A DNA stretch of 64,000 bases, taken from Phocaeicola coprophilus. GTDB taxonomy: Bacteria > Bacteroidota > Bacteroidia > Bacteroidales > Bacteroidaceae. The notes beneath the pieces are model-generated. The model worked only from the letters and a program-made list of their open reading frames with translations. It had not been told where the DNA came from and did no database searches. A program made the translations under genes and the position numbers. Below are positions 50,103 to 58,655 of this stretch, one piece after another (positions within the stretch are counted from its first letter, which is position 1; each line of letters opens with the position of its first letter). The DNA lies in the NCBI GenBank assembly GCA_016900015.1, contig JACJJM010000011.1, positions 53,079-117,078 of the forward strand, read 5' to 3'.

Positions 50103-50918
50103 ATGAGAAATGGAATCATCCTGCTGCTATCGGCTCTGCTCTTTGCCTCGTGTGCCTCACTGAGCCGCTACCCGGGCGTAGGACGGACGAAACGCTACAC
50201 GTTCGAACACGCCCAAGTGCCGGAAACTTTTGACGGTTTCCGCATTGCTTTCATTTCTGACACACACTATCCAAGCAAATTCAAACGGAAACATTTGCAC
50301 AGCCTCGTGCGTGCCCTGCGCGACCTCCGTCCCGACCTGCTCCTGCTGGGCGGCGATTATCACGAGGGATGTGAATACGTGGAAGAACTGTTCGCCGAAC
50401 TGGCTGAAGCCACCCCGCCCTACGGCATAGACGCCGTGCTGGGCAACCATGACTACGCACGCTGCACGGACGAGGTCCGGACTGCCATGAAGCACCACGG
50501 CATCCGCTTGCTTGAACACCGGAACGACACGATACGGAAAGGCGAAAACTTCATCATCGTGAGCGGGGTGCGCAACCCCTTTGACTTGAAAACCAACGGC
50601 ATTTCACCCACGACGGAACTCCAAGAAGACGACTTCGTCATCCTACTGGTCCACACACCGGACTATGTGGAAGACGTGCCCGTGCCTCACACAGACTTGG
50701 CCCTGGCCGGACATACGCACGGCGGACAAGTCTCATTCCTCCGGCTGTGGACACCCAGGACAGGGTCAAAATACGGCACACGCCTGCTATCGGGAAGACG
50801 TGCCAGCAGCCACGGCCTCCCCGTCATCATCACCAACGGGCTGGGCACCTCGCACGTGCCCCTACGCATCTGCGCGCCCAGTGAGATTGTGGTCGTCACG
50901 CTGAAGAAAGCTCCTTAG
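50103..50918 (+). CDS. Metallophosphoesterase, lipoprotein-type
   Basis: A 271-residue protein with a signal peptide and lipobox (FASC, Cys about 18). The calcineurin-like motifs are complete: FISDTHYPSK (DxH), LLLGGDYHEG (GDxxx), GNHDYARC (GNHD), VHTPDYVEDV (H), and AGHTHGGQVSF (GHxH). It is a di-metal phosphoesterase of the YkuE/YkoQ class; the substrate is unknown. The ATG at 50103 is only 4 nt after a TACTTTTG box, so the message is probably leaderless. It is divergent from the OB-lipoprotein operon and shares its operator region. Confidence 0.85.
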   Translation: MRNGIILLLSALLFASCASLSRYPGVGRTKRYTFEHAQVPETFDGFRIAFISDTHYPSKFKRKHLHSLVRALRDLRPDLLLLGGDYHEGCEYVEELFAELAEATPPYGIDAVLGNHDYARCTDEVRTAMKHHGIRLLEHRNDTIRKGENFIIVSGVRNPFDLKTNGISPTTELQEDDFVILLVHTPDYVEDVPVPHTDLALAGHTHGGQVSFLRLWTPRTGSKYGTRLLSGRRASSHGLPVIITNGLGTSHVPLRICAPSEIVVVTLKKAP

Positions 50919-51541
50919 TCCTTCAGCTTTTCATTGTCAAACCACTTGCCGATAAAGAGCTTGTTGTCCACCCCGAACTGCACGCCGTAGCCGCACCGCA
51001 CATTGTGGCGGTACTGCCCATACCAGAACTGCCCGTCACTCCAGTAATAGATGCCGTAGCCATGACGCTGCCCCTTGTAGGTCTCACCGACATAGCGGTC
51101 GCCATTGGCATAAGTCATGGACTCGAAACGATAGTCCTTGGCAGCTTGCGGGTCTGGAGCCTGCACGCCGTCGGGGGTCTGGATGCGAAGAAGTTCGCCG
51201 GTCGTGAGGTCATAGAGTGAATAGAACGTCTTCGAACCCACATTGGCCGTCTTGTTGCCCATCAGGATGCCGAAGATGCACTCCCCGTTGCGATACTGTC
51301 CCACCCACTGGCTGCCGTCATTGCTGATGAAGATGCCGTAGCCGTAGAGGATGCCGTCGCGGGCCTGCCCCCAATATTGGCCGTTGGGCGTATTGAGAAT
51401 GCACGTGACACATTCCTCTGCCACGTCGTTGAACACTTGCTGAAAACAGTCGGGGATACGGTCGTATTTGTAAAGTTCGTCCTGCGCCTGCACGAACAAG
51501 GCACACAGGCAACACACCATGAATACACTGAGTCTTTTCAT
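50915..51541 (-). CDS. MORN-repeat secreted protein
   Basis: A 208-residue protein with a signal peptide (about 1-20, ending VQAQ). It contains several MORN-type repeats of YxGxxxxGxxxGxGxY form, such as [47 protein letters not shown] and [20 protein letters not shown] repeats in bacteria serve as protein or lipid binding scaffolds. Function unknown. Its start overlaps nadD by 4 nt on the same strand; its stop overlaps the convergent phosphoesterase by 4 nt. The ATG at 51541 opens the signal peptide; an in-frame ATG 9 nt earlier is possible. Confidence 0.78.
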   Translation of the reverse strand: MKRLSVFMVCCLCALFVQAQDELYKYDRIPDCFQQVFNDVAEECVTCILNTPNGQYWGQARDGILYGYGIFISNDGSQWVGQYRNGECIFGILMGNKTANVGSKTFYSLYDLTTGELLRIQTPDGVQAPDPQAAKDYRFESMTYANGDRYVGETYKGQRHGYGIYYWSDGQFWYGQYRHNVRCGYGVQFGVDNKLFIGKWFDNEKLKD

Positions 51542-52125
51542 AAATACCATTTTTCTTGTTTGATTCGTTCATAAACGGCCTGCGGCAAAAAGAAACGTAT
51601 GTCCTTGCCCAGGCGCAACCCTTCCCGGATGAACGTGGAGCTGACATCGAGCAAGGGAGCTTTGACCAACCGCACCTGCGAAGGCAGCCCGCAGGCATCT
51701 ACGGGAAACCCCGGACGCGGATAGATGATCAGGCGGTTTTCAGCCAACAGTTGCTGGGGATGGTGCCACAAGTTGAACACCTTCCAGTTATCGCTGCCCA
51801 TGATGAGATGGAACTCATTCTCCGGATAAGCCACTTTCAACGCCTGCAAGGTGTGAATCGTGTAAGACGGGCGAGGAAGCGAGAACTCAAAGTCGGAGAC
51901 ATGGAACTTCGCATAGTCCTGGATGGCCATGCGGGCAAGCTCCAGCCGATGGCAGTCGTCGAGCAAGTCATCCTGACGTTTCAAGGGGTTTTGAGGTGTC
52001 ACCAGAAACCACACCGAATCCAGCCCGCCAAACTCACAAAGATAGTTGGCCAAGGCCAGATGGCCCACATGGATAGGATTGAACGAGCCTCCGAATATGC
52101 CTACTTTATGGAGCGATGTACTCAT
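51538..52125 (-). CDS. nadD: Nicotinate-nucleotide adenylyltransferase
   Basis: A 195-residue enzyme of NAD synthesis joining nicotinate mononucleotide with ATP. The N-terminal [19 protein letters not shown] holds the nucleotidyltransferase motif (GxFxPxHxGH), and SSTFIREGL near the end is the second conserved motif (ISSTxIR). Length is standard. The ATG at 52125 is chosen; a TTG one codon earlier is the alternative. The start overlaps the stop of a 51-codon gene by one base (TGATG), which implies coupled translation. The MORN gene overlaps its end by 4 nt. Confidence 0.94.
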   Translation of the reverse strand: MSTSLHKVGIFGGSFNPIHVGHLALANYLCEFGGLDSVWFLVTPQNPLKRQDDLLDDCHRLELARMAIQDYAKFHVSDFEFSLPRPSYTIHTLQALKVAYPENEFHLIMGSDNWKVFNLWHHPQQLLAENRLIIYPRPGFPVDACGLPSQVRLVKAPLLDVSSTFIREGLRLGKDIRFFLPQAVYERIKQEKWYL

Positions 52126-52280
52126 CAACGTCGTTTTCGTTTCTTATGATTCAAAATGTTCACCACTTGGAGGAAGACCACGAACACCATGGCGATGACA
52201 ATGACATACTCCTCCTTGAGGACAGCATAGCAACCCACACCTAAGGCTGCCAGTATGATGAGATAGAACAATACAAGCAT
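52125..52280 (-). CDS. Small membrane protein between gmk and nadD
   Basis: A 51-residue open frame (begins [20 protein letters not shown], ends NHKKRKRR). It has two hydrophobic segments (about 2-20 and 26-43) separated by KEE and a strongly basic tail, the profile of a small two-pass membrane protein with a positive-inside C-terminus. It lies 2 nt after the gmk stop and its stop overlaps the nadD start (TGATG), so the arrangement is tight enough to argue for a real translated gene. Function unknown. Confidence 0.65.
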   Translation of the reverse strand: MLVLFYLIILAALGVGCYAVLKEEYVIVIAMVFVVFLQVVNILNHKKRKRR

Positions 52281-52282
52281 GG

Positions 52283-52846
52283 CTATTTCTTTAAAAAGTT
52301 ACGAATGATGTCCAAAGCCTGCCGCTCAGCCGTCTCCAAGTCGTCATTCACCACGACCACGTCAAACTTCGGGGCGAATCCCAACTCGTATTCAGCTTTT
52401 GCCACACGGTCGGCTATCACCTCCGGAGCATCCGTGCCCCGCCCGACCAAGCGGCGGCGCAGCTCCTCCACCGAAGGCGGCTGGATGAATACCGACAGGG
52501 CGCGGTCGCCGTAGTACTGCTTGATGTTGCATCCGCCCACCACGTCGACATCGAAAATCACATTCTGTCCCTCGGCAAGCTGCTTCTCCACCTGCGACTT
52601 CAACGTGCCGTAAAAGCGGCCGGGATAGACCTCTTCATACTCCAGGAATTCACCGCGTGCGATGCGCTCGCGAAATTCGTCGGGCGTCAGGAAGAAGTAC
52701 TCCACCCCGTCGCGTTCCGTTCCGCGCGGCGGGCGGCTAGTGGCTGAAATGGAGAAAGCAAGGTCCAGCCCCTGCTTCAGCAGATAGTTGATAATGGTCG
52801 ATTTGCCTGAGCCTGACGGCGCAGAGAAAATGATAAGTTTTCCCAT
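52283..52846 (-). CDS. gmk: Guanylate kinase
   Basis: A 187-residue enzyme that phosphorylates GMP to GDP. The P-loop is SAPSGSGKSTIINYL at the N-terminus; the GMP-binding region has ATSRPPRGTERDGVEYFFL and DVDVVGGCNIKQYY. Length is typical. It starts 6 nt after the yicC stop and is followed 2 nt later by the small membrane gene, so yicC-gmk-small membrane gene-nadD-MORN form one operon. Confidence 0.96.
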   Translation of the reverse strand: MGKLIIFSAPSGSGKSTIINYLLKQGLDLAFSISATSRPPRGTERDGVEYFFLTPDEFRERIARGEFLEYEEVYPGRFYGTLKSQVEKQLAEGQNVIFDVDVVGGCNIKQYYGDRALSVFIQPPSVEELRRRLVGRGTDAPEVIADRVAKAEYELGFAPKFDVVVVNDDLETAERQALDIIRNFLKK

Positions 52847-52852
52847 ATCTGT

Positions 52853-53728
52853 TTACATTACGTTTAACACCTGCTCCTTGATTTGCTCCAGCTCGTCTTT
52901 CATCTTCACCACGATGTTCTGCATCTCGGCATGGTTCGACTTGCTGCCGGTGGTGTTGATTTCACGGCCCATCTCCTGCGCGATGAAGCCCAGCTTCTTG
53001 CCCTGCCCGTGTCCCTCGGCCATCGTCTGGCGGAAATAGCGCAAGTGGTTAGCCAGCCGCTGCTTTTCCTCGTTGATGTCCAGCTTCTCGATGTAGTAAA
53101 TCAACTCCTGTTCCAGGCGGTTCTTGTCATAGTCGACGCTGAGCGTTTTCTCCAGCGCTTCCACGATGCGCTCACGAATGCGGTTCACCCGCTCCGTCTC
53201 ATACACTTCGATGGAAGCCAGCAGTGCGGTGATGTTGTCCAGTTTTTCCGTGAACTTCCGTTCGAGGGCCGCGCCCTCCTGTATGCGGAAAGCCACCAGG
53301 TGGTCAATCGCTTCATGGATGGCCTGGCTCACGACAGCCCACTCCTCTTCCGACAACTCCTGCACCTCCACCTTGGTCATCACGTCGGGCAGGCGCAACA
53401 GTGTCGCGAACCAGTCGTCCGGCAGGGGGATGCCTGTGGTCTCGGCGATGGAATGGATTTGCTTGTAGTAACTTTCGAGCACGGCCATATTGATGGGCGT
53501 CGCCGAATCGACCACGTCTTTCTCCACCCAAAGGTTGAAATCCACCTTGCCACGCTCCAGACGTCCGGCAATCAGGTTACGAATCTCCATTTCCTTCTCC
53601 CGATAGAGCGGGGCGATGCGCGTGGACAAATCCAGCGCTTTGCTGTTGAGCGACTTTATCTCAACATGTATCTTTTTTCCTTCAAATTCGGCAGTCACTT
53701 TGCCGTATCCGGTCATTGATTGTATCAT
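52853..53728 (-). CDS. YicC family endoribonuclease-like protein
   Basis: A 291-residue YicC protein. The N-terminus MIQSMTGYGKVTAEFEGKKI is the family hallmark, followed by VEIKSLNSKALDLSTR. The C-terminal half ends with the conserved KKLGFIAQEMGREINTTGSKSN, then a coiled helix. E. coli YicC is an endoribonuclease acting on small RNAs. The gene is upstream of gmk, as in many bacteria. A TACTTTTG box (minus, 53746-53753) is 17 nt upstream, so the message would start close to the ATG; a Met at residue 5 is the alternative start. Confidence 0.93.
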   Translation of the reverse strand: MIQSMTGYGKVTAEFEGKKIHVEIKSLNSKALDLSTRIAPLYREKEMEIRNLIAGRLERGKVDFNLWVEKDVVDSATPINMAVLESYYKQIHSIAETTGIPLPDDWFATLLRLPDVMTKVEVQELSEEEWAVVSQAIHEAIDHLVAFRIQEGAALERKFTEKLDNITALLASIEVYETERVNRIRERIVEALEKTLSVDYDKNRLEQELIYYIEKLDINEEKQRLANHLRYFRQTMAEGHGQGKKLGFIAQEMGREINTTGSKSNHAEMQNIVVKMKDELEQIKEQVLNVM

Positions 53729-53745
53729 AGGTCTTTAAGTTTTTG

Positions 53746-53753
53746 CAAAAGTA
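53746..53753 (-). promoter_or_regulatory. Probable -7 element of the yicC-gmk-nadD operon
   Basis: The minus strand reads TACTTTTG, matching TAnnTTTG, 17 nt before the yicC ATG. No -33 TTTG at 19 nt was found. Confidence 0.5.
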
Positions 53754-53932
53754 ATTCATTCCGCCAAGTTAGCCAACAGCCGAAGGAATGTTTTAGGACT
53801 TGTTTCCATCCCGAATCACCTCTCCCGGCCTCAACCCTCCCGGCGAGACAAACATACCATTATCGGAAGCGGCCCATCCGCAACACACGACAAAAAACTC
53901 CCAAGAAATAGCACAACAGAACAACTATTGCC

Positions 53933-53940
53933 TAACTTTG
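53933..53940 (+). promoter_or_regulatory. Probable -7 element of the lipoprotein gene at 53969
   Basis: TAACTTTG matches TAnnTTTG and lies 28 nt before the ATG at 53969. It supports that start over the GTG at 53945, which would lie at about the transcription start. Confidence 0.5.
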
Positions 53941-53968
53941 TGCTGTGACCATCAAAAACGATACTGCC

Positions 53969-54736
53969 ATGCCCAGACATCCGATACTCGTCAGCCTGCT
54001 ATGCATCGGCCTGGCCTTTGCCGGCTGCAGCCAACCGGTGTTCGTGGAAGAAAGCGACAGCCTTCCGCCCGACACCCCCTCGGAAGAAAACAGGCCCTCG
54101 GTCCCCACCGACGACACACACACCTACGACCCGCTCTCATGGGACGGCGAGACGGAGAAATTCCGCATCGAAGACGACGGCCTCATCCGGCTCTACGACA
54201 CAAGCGACCAGGCCGGAACGGCTTGTCTCGCCACCCCGCTCACGACACCCGACCGCACGTGCTGGCAGTTGCATGTACGCCTGTCGTTCAATCCGTCGGC
54301 AAACAACCACCTGCGCATCTACCTCATGGCCGACTCGCCCGACCTCACGGGAAACGTCGACGGCTATTACCTCCAAGTGGGCGGCAAGGAAGACCGCATC
54401 TACTTCTACCGCCAGCAAGGCGACGCGCTGACCCTGCTCTGCCAGACCGAGGCATTCATGCGGGGCGACAGTTCGCCCGAAGTCCACATCCAGGTGGTGC
54501 GTGACAGCCAAGGCTACTTCCAGCTCTACGTGCCTGAAACCGACGCACCCGCCCAACCTCTCGCCATCATCAAGGACACGGCCGTCTCCACAGCCAGCCA
54601 CTGCGGCATCGTCTGCACCTACACGGCCAGCAACAGCCGAAAGATGCGTGTCCCCGTCTTCCGCATCCACCACGACGTACACGACGTGGAAGAACTGGAG
54701 TCCGGCCAATTCCAACCCTCGACGCCGTCCGACTGA
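53969..54736 (+). CDS. Lipoprotein with a jelly-roll-like domain
   Basis: A 255-residue lipoprotein (lipobox FAGC, Cys 19) with a Pro/Ser/Glu-rich linker. The main domain (about 60-240) resembles the N-terminal, laminin-G- or jelly-roll-like domain of many Bacteroides lamin-tail-domain proteins: LSWDGETEKFRIEDDG, LRIYLMADSPDLTGNVDGYYL, GDSSPEVHIQVVRDSQGYFQ, SHCGIVCTYTASNSRK. The lamin-tail domain itself is absent, so this looks like a stand-alone version. Function unknown, probably a surface glycan- or protein-binding protein. Single gene; followed by repeat copy F. Confidence 0.65.
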   Translation: MPRHPILVSLLCIGLAFAGCSQPVFVEESDSLPPDTPSEENRPSVPTDDTHTYDPLSWDGETEKFRIEDDGLIRLYDTSDQAGTACLATPLTTPDRTCWQLHVRLSFNPSANNHLRIYLMADSPDLTGNVDGYYLQVGGKEDRIYFYRQQGDALTLLCQTEAFMRGDSSPEVHIQVVRDSQGYFQLYVPETDAPAQPLAIIKDTAVSTASHCGIVCTYTASNSRKMRVPVFRIHHDVHDVEELESGQFQPSTPSD

Positions 54737-54825
54737 CCTCCCGCGCGTCCGACCCCGTCAATCTATCCCAGGCACCTCTCCACCGACACGGCCTCAACGC
54801 AGGCCGAGCCCTGCCCGCGAGTCCC

Positions 54826-54921
54826 CTTAACTGCGTCCGACCACGGAAAGGAGGGTAGCCACGGACGGAGTCCTTTCCGCGGTCGGGCGGAAAGGAGGGT
54901 AAGGTCGGGCGGAATAAAGGG
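54826..54921. repeat. Modular 22-bp-unit intergenic repeat, copy F
   Basis: A copy with the best tandem units: GGTCGGGCGGA with AAGGAGGGTAA, then GGTCGGGCGGA with ATAAAGGG at the right edge. The left edge reads CCCCTTAACTGCG, then TCCGACCACGGAAAGGAGG, with an internal inverted partner (ACGGACGGAGTCC). It lies between convergent genes. The rest of the 332-bp gap (54,737-55,068) holds the two hairpins described separately. Confidence 0.82.
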
Positions 54922-54961
54922 ATGTCCTCCGGACGATTTTTCATCCCCGCAAACAAATAAG

Positions 54962-54990
54962 ACCCATGCCGCGCACGGCACAGCATGGGT
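54962..54990 (-). terminator. Secondary hairpin before the TlpA-gene terminator
   Basis: ACCCATGC (54962-54969) and GCATGGGT (54983-54990) pair exactly; the minus-strand sequence after it reads CTTATTTGTTTG. It may be a backup to the stronger hairpin just upstream of it on that strand. Confidence 0.4.
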
Positions 54991-55002
54991 AGTCAGACGC
55001 AC

Positions 55003-55043
55003 AAAAAAAGCGGTCTGTCCACCAACAACAGCAGACAGACCGC
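55003..55043 (-). terminator. Rho-independent terminator of the SusCD operon
   Basis: On the minus strand GCGGTCTGTC (55043-55034) pairs exactly with 55019-55010, followed by seven T (plus-strand A run, 55003-55009). It lies 26 nt after the stop of the last gene of the SusC/SusD locus. Confidence 0.85.
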
Positions 55044-55068
55044 AGACAAAAGATTGCCATCTCAGGCA

Positions 55069-56178
55069 CTATTCATAAATATCCTCCAACTTCTTTTGCA
55101 ACTGGGCACCCCGCAGACCGGAAGCCACAATCTTTCCATCCGGCCCTATCAAGAGTGTCGCCGGTATGGCACGTACGTCATAAAGCTGGGCAGCTTCACT
55201 CTTCCAAGCCTTCAAGTCTGAAAGCTGGGGCCAAGTCATGCCCATCTGCTCCACAGCCTTTGTCCAATCCTCTTTATTGGTATCGAAGGAGACACCTACA
55301 ATCTCGAATCCTTTCGGATGATATTTCTCATAAAGCGACTTCACCAAGGGCATTTCCTGCCGGCACGGCCCGCACCAGCTGGCCCAGAAATCGACCAGCA
55401 CGTAATGCCCCTTGCCTGCATAGTCAGACAACTTCCGCGACACCCCCTGCATGTCAGCCAATGCAAAGTCCGTGAAAGCCGCTCCAGCAGCTTTCCGCTT
55501 CGCACCCTCAAGCTTGTGGAAGGTCGACTTCAACAATGCATTTTGCTTGTAGGGATAGTCACGCAGATACGTATCCAGAAAATCCATGCCCAAGACATCG
55601 TCATAGTTGAAGATGAAATAAGCCGGGATAAGATTGTCCTTGTTGTCCAGGATACCCTGCCGCAGGGCATGCATCTGACGCGCCGAGACATCCTCCCATT
55701 CCTTGTCCAAACGTTTCCCGATGGAGTCAGGCAACTGTCCACCATACTTTTCGGCCAGCGTCGTAGCCTCCTGCTGGATGCGGCGTTGGTCCACCCCGCC
55801 CTGATTGATGGCGTCCGTGATGGCCGCCATGCGGGCATTGACATCCGAACCTTCGACCTTCACGCCGCGGTCGAGCACCACCTGAAGAGGAGTCTCGTCG
55901 AGGACAAATGCTGCCACGACATTATAACCGGTCGCCGTCCCGCAGATGGAGGCCAATTTCGGCAACGTAGCCGTGCCCTTGAGGACATACGTCCCGTTCT
56001 CACAAGCGGCGCTGTCCAACACCGCGCGGTCTTCAATCGAAAACAGATAGACCTTCTCCGGCTTAAAGCCGTTAGCCTCCTGCTTGTTGACGAAAGTCAC
56101 TTGGTAGCCGGTCTGGGCCATCAGGGATATGCATCCCCAAAAAGAAAAAACAGTTACTAAACTTATTTTTCTATGCAT
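55069..56178 (-). CDS. TlpA-like thiol-disulphide oxidoreductase with DUF4369-type N-terminal domain
   Basis: A 369-residue protein with a signal peptide (about 1-20, ending LMAQ). The N-terminal part (about 25-215) resembles DUF4369 (YLFSIEDRAVLDSAACENGTYVLKG). The C-terminal thioredoxin domain has VLVDFWASWCGPCRQEMPLV with the CGPC active site and the cis-Pro in VRAIPATLLIGPDGK, so the redox site is intact. It acts in the periplasm. It is the last gene of the SusC/SusD locus, 10 nt after the PKD-like gene, and its base composition returns to the genome-like G+C level (35 of 60 in 55,441-55,500). The start at 56178 opens the signal peptide. Confidence 0.85.
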   Translation of the reverse strand: MHRKISLVTVFSFWGCISLMAQTGYQVTFVNKQEANGFKPEKVYLFSIEDRAVLDSAACENGTYVLKGTATLPKLASICGTATGYNVVAAFVLDETPLQVVLDRGVKVEGSDVNARMAAITDAINQGGVDQRRIQQEATTLAEKYGGQLPDSIGKRLDKEWEDVSARQMHALRQGILDNKDNLIPAYFIFNYDDVLGMDFLDTYLRDYPYKQNALLKSTFHKLEGAKRKAAGAAFTDFALADMQGVSRKLSDYAGKGHYVLVDFWASWCGPCRQEMPLVKSLYEKYHPKGFEIVGVSFDTNKEDWTKAVEQMGMTWPQLSDLKAWKSEAAQLYDVRAIPATLLIGPDGKIVASGLRGAQLQKKLEDIYE

Positions 56179-56188
56179 AATTCTCTTT

Positions 56189-57853
56189 TTAAACATTAAA
56201 TTTATCATTTTGAGTAGATTGTGCTCCAAGCTGACGTACTTTAAGCACTTTTCCACCAACATTTCCTTTAAATAATAAGATAGGCATATCATATGAGTTA
56301 ATGTCATAAATCAACACGTCGCCATTCTCGCATCCCACAAACAATTGGTCACAATTATAGAAAGCAATAGTCATATAAGTTACCGGAGATGTAACATCAT
56401 TCAATGCCATCTTTATTTTCCTATAACCAGATAAGTAAGAAGCTGCATATTGAATACAGTAGACATCTGTTCCCATAGAGTAGAATATACTGCGTGCAGC
56501 CAATTGGGCAGTTTGTGGCACTCGGTTACTACCACTAGAAACAATATGATTGGACGCATCCAAACGCTCTGGCATTTCAAAATCGGTAAATAAAAACTGA
56601 AATGCCTCCTCATTTATTTTCAGACCTGTAGTGTATACAGCAAAGTGCCTAAGCTGAGTGCCGACTTTCCCTGGTTCATTATACAAACACACAAAAACCA
56701 TCTGTCCATTCATTGTCGTAAATTTATTCAAACCAATATACAGCATTTCTGTCCCTTCAGGGAATTGGCCAACAGGTGCGCCATATTGAGGACTTCCGGA
56801 CAAAGCTACAACCTTAGGTTGTGAAATCAACAATTTGTCATCCCCCACCGAAACTTCTTGCAAATTGACTGTAGCGATCAAAATACGACGATTCTTCTCA
56901 TCATAACAAGGAATCATCCCATTGAATAAAGCATTGCCAAACATGCTCACTTTATATCCCTTGTCATCAATATAGTAAGGTTCTGAAAGATACTTTCCAC
57001 CTAAATAATTCTTTGACATCACGCGCGTATAGATTTGTCCGTCGGAAGATGCTAAAAACGTTGCGGGTTGATACAAGTCCGTTCCATCATGGTCGACACG
57101 AGCCATCAATTCAAAATTGGCAGGCGTACCATTCAAAAACTGCTCAGCATCAATCTTCGCATAAAAGGACAAGTCTTCTGCATTTAATTCATAACCACCC
57201 TGATCTGTAATCACTGTAATCGAACCGTTTTGTCCTATATGCCTATCCAAAGCCCAATTCATGCCTAACGGTTTACCCGGGATGGATTCTCCGTTATTGG
57301 CTTCTTCGTAAGCATCCTGAATAATCTCATACTTCGTCACAACAGCTCCATTTTCAATCTCTGAAAAATCGCGAATCGCAGACAGTTTAGCATTATTGTC
57401 CTTGTCTGCCAAAATTATCCAGTTCCCTCCGGAATACTTCGGATAACACCACAACATAATCTTCGCCATGTATTTCACACCTGTGGACTTTTCTACTACA
57501 TTAAATGATCCATAGGTTCCCATTGATCCAGAGTATTCCTCGATACCTGCTTTTTCCATTAATTCTTCAGTATTAAGTGTCACCTTAATCCCTTCTGCTA
57601 CGGATTTTCCGTTGATAATCCATTCATAACGTACTTCTTCCGAACGCTTTAAAGAATCAGTATCCCAAGTGAAAAACGAACTTCCATCAAGGGTTATATT
57701 GCCATTTTGATAACCTACAAAATAAGTCGGTTGAGTATAATCGACCAACCAATGAGGTGGATTGGTCTCCACATAATCATAATTACCCTCATCCTCAAAA
57801 CAAGCAGTCAATACAAACACACTTGCCAGCAAGCTGTATATTAGTTTCTTCAT
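56189..57853 (-). CDS. PKD-like (PKD_6) family surface lipoprotein
   Basis: A 554-residue lipoprotein (lipobox LTAC, Cys about 18). The first half looks like tandem Ig/PKD-like domains: VGYQNGNITLDGSSFFTWDTD, RYEWIINGKSVAEGIKVT, and a PKD-type end. It then reads as beta-propeller-like strands (GQIYTRVMSKNYLGGKYLSEP, GQMVFVCLYNEPG, DVYCIQYAASYLSGYRKIK). The PKD_6 family is commonly the fourth gene of SusC/SusD/DUF4843 loci that act on peptides or proteins. The region is A+T-rich relative to the flanks. The ATG at 57853 (MKKLIYSLL) is preferred over one two codons earlier. Function is inferred as surface ligand capture. Confidence 0.75.
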   Translation of the reverse strand: MKKLIYSLLASVFVLTACFEDEGNYDYVETNPPHWLVDYTQPTYFVGYQNGNITLDGSSFFTWDTDSLKRSEEVRYEWIINGKSVAEGIKVTLNTEELMEKAGIEEYSGSMGTYGSFNVVEKSTGVKYMAKIMLWCYPKYSGGNWIILADKDNNAKLSAIRDFSEIENGAVVTKYEIIQDAYEEANNGESIPGKPLGMNWALDRHIGQNGSITVITDQGGYELNAEDLSFYAKIDAEQFLNGTPANFELMARVDHDGTDLYQPATFLASSDGQIYTRVMSKNYLGGKYLSEPYYIDDKGYKVSMFGNALFNGMIPCYDEKNRRILIATVNLQEVSVGDDKLLISQPKVVALSGSPQYGAPVGQFPEGTEMLYIGLNKFTTMNGQMVFVCLYNEPGKVGTQLRHFAVYTTGLKINEEAFQFLFTDFEMPERLDASNHIVSSGSNRVPQTAQLAARSIFYSMGTDVYCIQYAASYLSGYRKIKMALNDVTSPVTYMTIAFYNCDQLFVGCENGDVLIYDINSYDMPILLFKGNVGGKVLKVRQLGAQSTQNDKFNV

Positions 57854-57882
57854 AACCATTCTATTTTATATGTTTTTACTTT

Positions 57883-58632
57883 TTATACCGGAACTTCCAT
57901 CGGATATCCATCTTCATCCATTGTTGGATTCTTGATTAACCATTGTTTAAAGTCCAATGCCAATTGGCGAGCGACATCAGGTTCATTCACAATAACTTCT
58001 TCATCCAAATCTCTCGCTCCCGGAATATTTTCCAAAAATAGTTTATATTTCAACGGAGAATATGTACCAAGTAAATAAGTTTCGACCTCAATGTCCCACC
58101 AAAGCGGACGTACAGGATTCCTAGAAACATAAATGATAGCCCGCGAACGCTCATACTGTCCCACTTGCAATTCATCCGTTGGTACAATTTCCACAACCAA
58201 ACGATATCCATCTTCTAACTCATCCAAATGAGAAGTTCTATTAAACTGGATATGAATGGTATCTTGCATACTAGTGGCATCATCCGGTATTGGCATAGCT
58301 CGAAATGTATACTCGTCTTGCAATGTATAATCCTCCGGATGAGCAGTCGTCATATCATCCACAACACGCAAACGAAAATGCGCATCCTGCTCTACCTTAC
58401 GCCCTGCCAACACAACAATCAAGTCTGCTGTCTGATGAAGATCTGTTGGATGGTTAAAATAAAAAGTAATTTCTGTTGAATCTGCTTTTTCTGTACCAAC
58501 CATAGCATCACGCCAGAACTTTTCAAAATACACAATGCGCTCTTCACCAAACAACATTATATCTTGTTCCTCACAAGCTGTCATTAAGAATCCACCGATA
58601 ACAGCCAACAAAAGAGTTAGTTTTCGTATCAT
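57883..58632 (-). CDS. DUF4843 domain lipoprotein
   Basis: A 249-residue lipoprotein (lipobox LMTAC, Cys 20). The pattern fits DUF4843: ERIVYFEKFWRDAMVG, TEITFYFNHPTDLHQTADLIV, HPEDYTLQDEYTFRAMPIP, DTIHIQFNRTSHLDELEDGY and a C-terminal ARQLALDFKQWLIKNP. DUF4843 proteins are surface lipoproteins of SusC/SusD loci, of unknown exact ligand. It lies 23 nt after the SusD-like gene and 29 nt before the PKD-like gene, and shares the A+T-rich composition of that block. Confidence 0.82.
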   Translation of the reverse strand: MIRKLTLLLAVIGGFLMTACEEQDIMLFGEERIVYFEKFWRDAMVGTEKADSTEITFYFNHPTDLHQTADLIVVLAGRKVEQDAHFRLRVVDDMTTAHPEDYTLQDEYTFRAMPIPDDATSMQDTIHIQFNRTSHLDELEDGYRLVVEIVPTDELQVGQYERSRAIIYVSRNPVRPLWWDIEVETYLLGTYSPLKYKLFLENIPGARDLDEEVIVNEPDVARQLALDFKQWLIKNPTMDEDGYPMEVPV

Positions 58633-58655
58633 ATCTTTACAAATTGAATTATATG

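Noticed and set aside
6551..54921. CRISPR array as an explanation of the 22-bp units
   Set aside because: Units are dispersed in separate gaps, often inverted, with no regular unique spacers and no cas genes nearby.
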